From the NCBI RefSeq assembly GCF_000237925.1, contig NC_031501.1, forward strand, positions 4,284,166 through 4,348,165: DNA of 64,000 nt. The letters run 5' to 3'. The notes under the pieces are model-generated. The model had not been told where the DNA came from. It worked only from the letters and a program-made list of their open reading frames with translations, and did no database searches. This document shows, in pieces, positions 55,230-64,000 of this stretch (positions within the stretch are counted from its first letter, which is position 1; the number at the start of each line of letters is the position of its first letter). The translations under genes and the position numbers were made by a program. This stretch comes from Schistosoma mansoni (lineage: Eukaryota > Platyhelminthes > Trematoda > Strigeidida > Schistosomatidae).

Positions 55230-56672
55230 CGTAGTTGGTCTACTTAACTTTCTAAATCAAGTTTTTTATTGTCAGTATGAGGGTTAATCAACTCGTCCAG
55301 TAGTCTGAGAGGCGTCACGAAAAATAGTTTCAATGCTGAACACTGTGCGTCAGTTTTGAAAGCCATTCGTATTCCTAACATAACTAATGGTAGGAATTCT
55401 GTCCACTTACAGGGGCTTGAGTGTGCCATTAGGACAGTCATTATTTGACGGTGGAAGCGTTCTACCATCCCATTAGCGTGACGGTGATATGCAGTGCAAC
55501 GTATTCCACTGGGATCTAGAAGTTTAGCTAAGTCGTTAAATAGTTCAGATTCAAAACGTGCTCATCTATCCGTGGTTATTGTTACAGGTGTACCGAAAAT
55601 GATCGCCCAGTTCTGTATGAAAACCTTGGCCATTGTTTTGGCTGTGATGTCCGTTATCGGTATGGCTATAGGTAATACCGTGAACCGACCTATACAGGTA
55701 AACAGATAATTAAAACCATTCTATTTACAAATGAACGAAACGTGCATCTGGTTGTGAGAAAACGCCGATGGGTGAATTTGTGTGACGATTAACTTTTGAC
55801 CGTTTACACGCCAAACACTCTCTAATCCATCTGTGTACACCGTTTTGTAGATTTGGCCATATATATCTGGTATTGACTAGTTTAATCGAAGCTTGTGCAC
55901 CAGAACGAGACAAGGAACTGCAGTTATTAAATATTATTCTTCGCATAATTTTGGGGACGGAAAATCGCGGCATCGCCTTGGTCGTGTCGCAGTTAATCAG
56001 AATACTTTTAATAAGTGATGGTGACTGCTTTACTTTGAGACTGAAGTTCTTTGCTGTGAGTAGGTTTTGTAATCCTGGATCCTCTTCCTGTTTGTCTCTC
56101 AACGTCCCAAAAGTTACTGCAGACTGTTGTATCACGTTCATTTCTAGTCGAGATAATGCATCTGTCACCTGCTTTACTGACCTTTGACTTATCGGAAAAC
56201 ACTTGTGAACTGTGATACATAGTCAAGGTGTCGAACTTCTCGACGTGAGTATTTGTCGGCCATCACGTTTAGTGCATTGGTCAATGGTTTGTGATCCGTG
56301 AAAACTATGGAGTCCCTGCCCTCCAACATGTGTAGGAAAAGCTTAACTATTAGGTAGACTGCAAGAACTTTTCATCCGAAGGTAGAATAGCTTGCCGCTG
56401 CTGGAGTGAGTCTCTTCGGGAAGAAAGCGATTGGTTTCCGAGTGTTTCTAACCAGTTGGTTGAGGGTGTCGCCTACTGCCTGTTCGAAGCATCCACCATC
56501 AAAGCAAGTGGGGAAAAGAAGTTCGGATACATTAATGTAGATGCTTGAGTCAGTTTATCTGTTAGCTATTTAAGAGACTCAACAACCTCAGAAGTTAGCT
56601 TGAATTCTTTTGGTTTTCCTTTAAGTGAATCTTTCGAAAGTTGCATTAATTGTTCACAACTGGGTATGAACC

Positions 56673-56940
56673 TGTAACAGCTCAGGTTGGTTGGTTAAGA
56701 GTTGACCCCAAACAACCAAGCATATGCTAAAACAGTATTGTTCAAGTATTCATTCACTTCCTTACCTTTTGTAAGCGTTATATTCCCTACTATCTTATAT
56801 GGAATGTTGAGAGCCTTTGTTTGTCTGAACAGATAATCCCACGCTCCATTGTGACTGCGCGAAGATCGAAATAAAGACCTATTCACTACTTCTCTGGTTT
56901 CTTCTATCAATAGCACGAGGGTTACCTTAAGGCACGAAAG
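56673..56940 (+). repeat. 5' LTR of the CsRn1-like element
   Basis: Starts TGTAACAGCTCAGG; nearly identical to 59205-59472 (offset 2532). Confidence 0.85.
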
Positions 56941-57135
56941 TGGTGAGCCCTTTTTGAACACAAATTTAACCTCACTTCTGTTATTAATTTTTTTTTACTT
57001 AATCGTAAAGGTAGACCTGATTATCCGTAAACTAAGTTGAGTATATAACTAGTTTATTCCGTATTATCTTAAGTTATTCGTGTTATAGTAACCATTTTTC
57101 GTGCTAACTTTATTGCTATATTTGTCACATACCTC

Positions 57136-59019
57136 ATGTCAGACCCAATAGAAACCCATAATCTGGAGGATTTGTCACCAGTGGAGATAGACACTGTTAT
57201 GACTACGAAATCCCGACTTCCAGAATTTGATCGTAGTGATCCTGAGTTGTGGTTTGCTCAACTAGAGCATTATTTCACGAGACACAATATCAAATCTGAA
57301 GGGATTCGCTATAGAGACTTGTGTTCTATCCTTCCTCCTTCAGTCGCCAAAGAAGTCCGTGACTTGATTTTAGATCCACCATCACCACAACCATACACCA
57401 TCTTAAGACGAGAGATAATGAACCGTTTATCATTATCAGATAGTCAAAGAATCCAAAGACTTTTTCAAGGTGAAACACTAGGTGATCGGTCGCCGTCACA
57501 GTTTTTGCGTCACCTCCAAGTGTTAATGGGTGATAACACAGTGGGTGAGGCAGTCCTAAAACAAGGATGGATACAAGCTCTCCCATGCTACGTCCAACAC
57601 TGTTTGGATGCACAAGATCCTGAAACCTCATTATCTCATTTAGCGCGTATAGCCGATAGAATAATGGAGAGAGGTCCTCCAACTGGACCAGGCACAATAA
57701 ATCACACACAAAAAGTAGAATCAGCAAAAGACCCCGTCATAGAAGGACTCATTGCGAGTGTTAAGAGTCTCACTGAGGCTGTCACCAGAATGCAAATGGG
57801 TCATAGAAACAGGAGCAGGTCACCACAACGACCACGATCCAAGTCACAAAACAGGTCACAAATGTCCAGACAACCTGGGCAGTTTTGTTGGTACCACTGG
57901 AAGTTTGGTGTCAACTCAACCAAGTGCATGCAACCATGCGCCTGGCCTAAACATAATTCTAAAGATAGCGGGAAACGAGTAACCCCTCCCCAGGTCGCGA
58001 CGACTGAGGAGGGGCGCCAAAACAGTCGCTTGTTTTATGTTAGAGACAGAAACTCTGGCTTGAATTTCTTGGTGGATACTGGCGCTGCTCTTAGCATCAT
58101 CCCTCAAAATAAAACTGAGATTAGTCGAAAAACATCATCAATTACACTTCAAGCTGCAAATAAAACTAAAATTGCGACATTTGGGCAGAAAAACTTAACC
58201 TTAGATTTGGGGTTCAGGAGGCAATTCCCTTGGGTTTTCACGGTAGCCGACTTAGATCTGGCAATACTAGGGATGGACTTTCTAGAGAGATACGAATTTC
58301 TAGTTGACACCAAGAAACCGCGATTAACACTAAAAGAAACTTCGTATTACACAAAAGGCAAAGAAAGTCACATCAGCTCTCTTAACTTGATTCAAACTCC
58401 TCCAGTAACAACAGCGAAATTCCAAGATATACTCGCGGAATTTCCAAACTTAACTAAACCAAACCCACAGCTTTCTAAAGACAAACTAAAAGTAAGTCAC
58501 ACTATCAAAACCGAAGGTGCACCGGTTTTTGCAAAACCCAGGAGACTAGCACCAGATAAGCTCAAAATCGCTAGGGCCGAGTTTGATTATATGCTACAAC
58601 TGGGTATTATCCGTCCCTCTGATAGTCAATGGGCATCCCCTTTGCATATGGTCCCAAAGAAAAATGAAGGTGACTGGCGACCGTGCGGGGATTACAGAGC
58701 CCTCAACCGTCAAACCGTACCAGATAGGTACCCAATACCGCATATCCAAGATTTCACAAACGGTTTACAGGGTATGAACATATTCACTAAAATTGACTTA
58801 GTCAGGGCATATCACAATATCCCAGCGGCGGATGAAGATATCCCCAAGACAGCTATTACAACACCCTTTGGCTTATTTGAGTTTATACGCATGCCATTCG
58901 GCCTGAGAAACGCGGCACTTCCTCAGATATTCTTATTCCACATTCTCACACTTTCTCTTGTAAGTACGCAGCAAACCGTCAGCGATAGTTGTAGAAAAGA
59001 TCACATGCTACAAAGATGA
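57136..59019 (+). pseudogene. gag-protease-partial RT frame of the CsRn1-like element
   Basis: One long frame from the ATG at 57136: gag matrix/capsid-like part ([20 protein letters not shown]), basic linker, C-H-C-C zinc motif (57885), protease (58065) and RT fingers and palm (58590-58910, [20 protein letters not shown]). Fossil gene of a retroelement that is not whole. Confidence 0.8.
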
Positions 59020-59204
59020 CAAGCTAGTAAATGAAGAGACATCCATGGACTATCATTGAAAGCGTTAGTCGTAACTGATTGTAAGTCAAATAGTGAGCGA
59101 GTTGATAATTTCGCCTTGGGATGAGAAATAGAACGAAGGTGTTTTCGATAGATAGGTTAATCGAACCGACGTTCCTATGGAAGTCGATTCTAGGGGGTAG
59201 CTAA

Positions 59205-59472
59205 TGTAACAGCTCAGGTTGGTTGGTTAAGAGTTGACCCCAAACAACCAAGCATATGCTAAAACAGTATTGTTCAAGTATTCATTCACTTCCTTACCTT
59301 TTGTAAGCGTTATATTCCCTACTATCTTATATGGAATGTTGAGAGCCTTTGTTTGTCTGAACAGATAATCCCACGCTCCATTGTGACTGCGCGAAGATCG
59401 AAATAAAGACCTATTCACTACTTCTCTGGTTTCTTCTATCAATAGCACGAGGGTTACCTATAGGCACGAAAA
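59205..59472 (+). repeat. 3' LTR of the CsRn1-like element
   Basis: Partner of 56673-56940, preceded by the purine-rich TAGGGGGTAG. Confidence 0.85.
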
Positions 59473-59650
59473 AACCTCCGAAGTCCCGTAACTGCCTAAG
59501 CGGATTATAGCTGTTCGAGTAACGAACTAACGTCCTAAGAGATAGTACCAAAAGCACAGTCCAAACTAAAAGCCCACAAGTGTCCCTTTTGGTGCTGCAC
59601 AACAACTTTTCTGGATTATGTACGGTGTAACTTCAGTGGAGCGGATTCGT

Positions 59651-60149
59651 ATATACAAATATATAAGAAGAATATCTCAAGCATCTGGAACTTGTTTTCA
59701 AATGACTCCAAAAATATGGCACTACTGCAAACACTCGGGAATATATCAGATAGGAAAAGGCCTCCTGAACCCTACCAGACATACTCAAGGTATTGACCCT
59801 CTAAAACGCTCAGAGATGGGCATTCTTGATTGCCTAGAACCAACTTCGATCAATCAACCACCTGCGGCCAACGTCCCAATAAGTTTTTGTCGACGACTTA
59901 AACCGAGTTGCACGTCTCACACACGACCCTTAACATACCGACTTCGTGGAAATGCGAAACCCATCAATTCGGACGACAACACGAGAAAAGAAACATAAAC
60001 AGTTGAGGAAATTACAGCAAAAACAACTGTGTTCGCACACCAGGACATAAAAGTACCCGTAGGTATCTCAGTACGTGCATTCGGCTCGGTAATCGAAGGG
60101 ATCTTACAAAGACAGGTAATTGACGCTTGACAACCATTGGCGTTCTCTT
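59651..60149. other. No gene recognised
   Basis: An open frame at 59618-59998 was examined but matched nothing. The stretch lies between two Gypsy fossils and may belong to either. Confidence 0.35.
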
Positions 60150-61700
60150 CAAGATGATTGAAAGACACTGAATTGAGGTATGGCACCTTCGGAAAGGAAA
60201 TCCTTAACTGCATATTGTATTCACCTTCAAAATGGATCTTACACATGGAGAGGTTCGAAATCTGGGCTATAACCAAGGTAGGTGATGACGATTTTAATAT
60301 TGTGGCCCATTTCCCTACATTCATCGGAAAAGAAGCATACAGCCTTATAAAGACTTTGGCACTTCCAGACAAACCGATTTCGCTCCCCTATGCAACTCTC
60401 AAGCAACTACTGTTTGATCTTGTAAAGTATACAAATTCCGAATGAGGTAAGGGAGAAAAGTCCGATAAAATGACTCGCCAGAACATCAGGAACTCCACTA
60501 CTTTACCAAGTCGTCGCAGTTCGACGCGTAATCCAAGTTATTCAGGTAATACTTCATTGAGCTGTGAAACAGTCCACGAAGATGAACATGAGTGTAGTAA
60601 ATGCTTGTTCTGCGGCGAGTTTCACCCATGTAATTCATGTGTATTTCGCAATTCTAAATGCTTTAAATGTGGTGAAACTGGACACATTCAGACAGTTTGT
60701 AATACCATGGTTCATTTCGCTGAAACTAATGCCAAGATGGATGTTTCTAATGATCAGTTATCTTTATCTAGAAGTGGTATAACGTCACATAACAGTCCAG
60801 AGTTGAATGAAACCCAGAATCATTGTGAGACAAAATTTTTTAGTCGACAAACTTATCGGATTTCTCATGCTACTGTACCAGATATGGTTTGTCGTAATAA
60901 TTCACATACTTCTGATGGAATTTCTTACAACTCTGAGAATAAAATGTTGAATGAGTCGAATCATGATCAAAAACCAGATTCCGTTTCGGTAGATGCTGAG
61001 TTTTGTTATTATCCATTATCCTCTAATGAAACTCAATAAATTCGAGGGAAATATTACAGAAAACTCAAATTCTGATATCATAATAAATGTCATTTACCTT
61101 AACAATGAATTTATCTCTAGTGATATTCCTAATGAATGTGACCAATATGTTCTTGATGAGTCGAATTCTAGTCACATTTCTGACGTTATTGTATCAGATG
61201 TTGCATATTCTTACGAACAATGTTTGTTGAGTAGAATCCCTAGTCAGTGGTATGATGAATCAGATGGGATAGCAAAATTTACCGAAGCAATCAGAGAACC
61301 AGTTTGCCCAGAAGTGAAGTTTGCACAGGCAGATAATCCAAATCAAGTCCAAGATTATCGTAATGAGTATGAGGCTAATGAATGTTTTCCATTCGATTGT
61401 TTCGCAGTTAAATCAAGCCTACTTGAATCACTTGTGTTAATTACATATATCAATGCATATCTATCTGTGTATTCTAATATGAATAACAAAAAGAATATGT
61501 ATCATACATTTTATTCAAGTCAAAGTCACAGGATGGAATACCTCAAATTATATACCAGTGTTTATCCACAAATACTCACGTACATTAGTCGATGAGTGAG
61601 ATTTGAGAAGATAATGCAAATTGGGAACGTCATATTGGTTATAACATTGCGACGTAAGGACCCAACATTATTTCGGGGAGGAGGATAGTGTTGGAAAGTC
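60150..61700 (+). mobile_element. Gypsy-type gag fossil with two zinc knuckles
   Basis: Parts: a capsid-like region (WILHMERFEIWAITKVGDDD, 60240), then paired Cys-rich knuckles (CLFCGEFHPCNSC and CFKCGETGHIQTVC, 60600-60700), then an acidic Asn/Ser-rich region to 61595 and, near 61665, a stretch resembling 4130-4080 of the LTR element at 3658-5329 (CCAACATTATTTCG). This suggests the two come from related families. No LTRs were identified. It is broken. Confidence 0.65.
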
Positions 61701-63868
61701 TATGGTGCAAGTTCTAAATATCAGTGGTTTCACTATACAACCGACATGATGATTGTATACAATTCCAGAACACAGGTGAGTCTGTTCCGATTTCGGTTGT
61801 TAATTCTAATACTTACGAGTGCATTCTAGATAAAACAGTGTCTACATTCAATACACTGTGAAGACAGACGCAAGATGAACTCCAGAAGAAGACGTAAAAT
61901 CGATTACAGACACTTACACTCCAATTTCAGCTGTGGGAGATGTGATGTTTGAATGAACCAATGACTTCGTATTGATGACTGTTTTGATTTTGAATTCCAA
62001 ATACAAACCATTCGTTTGTGCTTATCTAATACTTCCTGATTAAATTGCGCTATCCCTGTGATTACTAGTTTATACTACAATTCAAATACTTCTGATTATC
62101 ATAGAAATCACACTCGATAATCAACAACCATGACGATACTGTTCTGGTATCTGACAACCATCCCAAAACAACACGCTCTTGAAGAAGTGTAAGGCTGATA
62201 TAACAACTGAATGACTACTACGCGTAGGACACTGCATGACATTTTTTTATTTCGTTTGCTTGTACTGCAAAGTCAAAAAACATGTTCTCTCTCTAATACG
62301 CTCATACATTTGTGTATTACCTTTTGTTCGCTTAAAAAATTACAACATAAAATTCATTGTGCGAAAATTTTTATTTTATCTCATGTTATCAGTGCATGTG
62401 TATACCAGTTTGTTTCTCACATTTCGTGTCCTTAAGCACGTACAAGTGTATAATAATAATAATAATAATATATTTCTGCAGTAGCAGGTACACGCCATTT
62501 TTACAGGCATGATCTACAATTTACAACATATACTGGTTCACAGTATGCATCCCAAGCAAGCTTGTTTAGTAATTATAATCTATAAAAGTTGATAGCAGTT
62601 CATTCGTTCACATATAATGTGTTTTCATAAGAATAGTTTCCAAAGGGGCATAGAGTCCACGTTATATACCAGATCCAATCTCGACAAAAAGTGTAATAGG
62701 GTTTCGGTAGTGCTAAGTATTTATGTAATGCAGCTTTTTAAGTTTATAGTTGTTATAAAGTAGGCTTGTGGAGCGCCTGGTTCGAGCTATGACCTTGGGA
62801 AAGCGCGTTCGTCGAGCTTGTTCCGGATGTCCGAAGTTACATAGCTTCACCCTCAGAGCAAGATTCTGAGGAGAAAAAACAGAAGAGAAACCGAGGAGCA
62901 TCAAGGCATTTGGATATGAGCGATAATCAATGCTTAACATTTATTAGTGGAACAGATGGAGGTATGATAAATTATTAGATTAAATTGATACTAGCTCATG
63001 TTGCAAGAGTGAACTGCGATTAGGGGCTCCAGAAGAGAGAAGGCAGTAATAAAGAACAATGAGTTGTGATATTTATCAAGGTGGAGTAGGTTCCAATGAA
63101 GGAGGGAAGTCAAGGTTGGAATGAGGAAGAACAGAGAGTGCATAGAGAGAGTAGTGTTAAGTAAAATAGCAACCATATCCTTTACAGTCAGTTTTTTTTT
63201 CTTTTCTCATCCGATGCCTACCACACAGTGTTCATGTAAAAGTCCGAGTTAGCATGTTAAAGGTTGTCTTAGTAGAATAGTTAATCCAGCACAAAAATTA
63301 GAAACATGAGTCGTAATGGTGAGTGTAGGTGAACAATCTCAATATCACAGATCTATTGACTTGTTCTCATCCATAAAGAGCCTGATACAAACAAAATGTT
63401 CTGCCCCACAAACACGGGTGGATTGAAATCATCGCCCACACCATCAGTGCTTGCTGGTCAGTAACTCCACCCTCCCTCCTTTTGTGATGTTAGGCTCATT
63501 TACGCTTATTTTTTGGATACATTTCATACCTCACACAATGCTCTGTGTTTCACATCCTGTTGGAAAACCCTATTTCTATTAGTACCATGCTACAAGCTTT
63601 TCAGACAGTTACAAATTATGGACTGTGGGTAAGGCTTCGATGCAATGTTTTTATTGACTATATAGTGAAGTGTAGGTTACAAATCAGAGTATAGGCATTA
63701 GGAAGGGTATAGTGTAGGATATTTGTTTACCATAGTAGGCGGAAAAGTGGATATTTATATTAGTTACAGATAAGGTAAGATAACGAGTGGTGAAATAATA
63801 TTAATGGCAAGGCAACATAGTGTACAGATGAGTAAAAACTGATAAAGAATAGACAAGAATTAACTCAC
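61701..63868. other. No gene recognised
   Basis: AT-rich. A minus-strand frame at 62940-62713 (FSPQNLALRVKLCNFGHPEQ) looks repeat-derived but unassigned. Confidence 0.4.
62450..62471. repeat. (AAT)n microsatellite
   Basis: Short AAT trinucleotide run. Confidence 0.9.
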
Positions 63869-64000
63869 ACTAAATTCGCGCTGAGGTTGTTTTGTTCTAT
63901 GCTAACCGGTTGATGGGTGACAGGTTCTGTGGTTGTACGACCACTGGCAGTAGTCAGTCGATTGTGCGTTTCTTCTGGTGTTTTAGGGTATTTATAAGCG
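63869..64000 (-). CDS. Possible host exon at the window edge (partial)
   Basis: Minus-strand frame entering at 63999 reads AYKYPKTPEETHNRLTTASG and ends EQNNLSAN before a donor-like GTGAGT (63868-63863). It is polar and Thr-rich, 43 codons, no known domain. An alternative is chance coding in AT-rich DNA. Confidence 0.3.

Larger units (their letters stand above)
56673..59472 (+). mobile_element. CsRn1-like Gypsy element, young but not whole
   Basis: Two direct repeats of about 268 bp (56673-56940 and 59205-59472) bracket gag, protease and part of RT. A primer-binding-type sequence TGGTGAGCCC directly follows the 5' LTR and fits the tRNA-Trp type reported for CsRn1 relatives. The gag zinc motif is C-H-C-C ([19 protein letters not shown]), typical of the CsRn1 clade. 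Protease has [13 protein letters not shown] has [21 protein letters not shown] target duplication AACC (56669-56672 and 59473-59476) is likely. LTRs differ at about two or three sites, so insertion is recent. RNase H and integrase are absent, so it would depend on another copy. Confidence 0.85.
55230..59650 (-). mobile_element. Gypsy LTR retrotransposon fossil, pol region, interrupted
   Basis: Minus-strand parts: an RT end piece (about 59600-59480), RNase H with FTDHKPLTNAL-type sequence (near 56300), and integrase with its zinc-binding region (ACKRSKVNRHTNSPIG, near 55790) and core end (VERFHRQIMTVLMAHSSPCK, near 55440). Gypsy family. Broken in several places and interrupted by the CsRn1-like element at 56673-59472. 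No LTRs found. Older than the element inside it. Confidence 0.75.

Noticed and set aside
59618-59998. 126-codon plus-strand frame between the Gypsy fossils
   Set aside because: No motif recognised, and its first part overlaps the minus-strand Gypsy pol remnant.
28680-62471. CRISPR-like or tandem arrays
   Set aside because: Only simple microsatellites (TAA, AT, AAT) are present; no spaced direct repeats.
62713-62940. 75-codon minus-strand frame
   Set aside because: Looks repeat-derived by composition, but no family or splice signals could be named.

Overview
This window reads as a stretch of a Schistosoma (blood fluke) genome. It is AT-rich, has spliced protein genes with very short introns (32-41 nt), a SINE-like repeat with a schistosome-type hammerhead ribozyme core, and RTE-like, CR1-like, Penelope-like and Gypsy/CsRn1-like retroelements of the kinds known from Schistosoma. 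I did not assign the species. Two runs of exactly 200 N (36581-36780 and 45219-45418) are assembly gaps of unknown true size.

Host genes are few. SEC62, the ER post-translational translocation subunit, lies on the plus strand (start codon 23233, stop 25955, three coding exons, about 374 aa). A Frizzled-type Wnt receptor lies on the minus strand (52023 down to 40450, four coding exons, about 702 aa); the cysteine-rich domain and the first two membrane segments are at one end, the other five membrane segments at the other, and a 9.4 kb intron packed with repeats lies between them. A last coding exon of an unidentified minus-strand gene is at 54306-54518. A possible minus-strand exon touches the right edge (63869-64000).

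Most of the rest is mobile DNA. 1-600: the end of a Penelope-like element. 1575-6135: an SR2-like RTE element (called RTE-A here) on the minus strand, interrupted by a 1.7 kb LTR element with 322 bp LTRs and a 5 bp target duplication. 7485-12480: a decayed, nearly full-length CR1-like LINE. 13150-22740: SINE-like pieces with a hammerhead and several copies of a second RTE-like family (RTE-B). 22741-26200: SEC62, with a solo LTR in its second intron. 26460-29217: an RTE-B copy nested in an unclassified ~0.5 kb repeat (called R1 here). 29509-36085: a 982 bp-armed inverted repeat whose outer ends are tRNA-like, with RTE and Penelope remnants in its centre, flanked by a 442 bp direct repeat. 40450-52023: frizzled and its repeat-filled intron, including a head-to-head RTE-B palindrome. 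55230-59650: a minus-strand Gypsy fossil into which a young CsRn1-like element (56673-59472) inserted. 60150-61700: a second Gypsy-type gag fossil.

The genes do not form a pathway together. What links the region is its rearrangement history. RTE-B and R1 have inserted into each other in both directions. A dead RTE-B copy at 19635-22036 recurs with essentially no differences at 46105-48506, sharing the same disabling changes, which points to DNA-level duplication or an assembly duplicate rather than two transposition events. All identifications are by reading sequence and protein motifs; no database search was possible.
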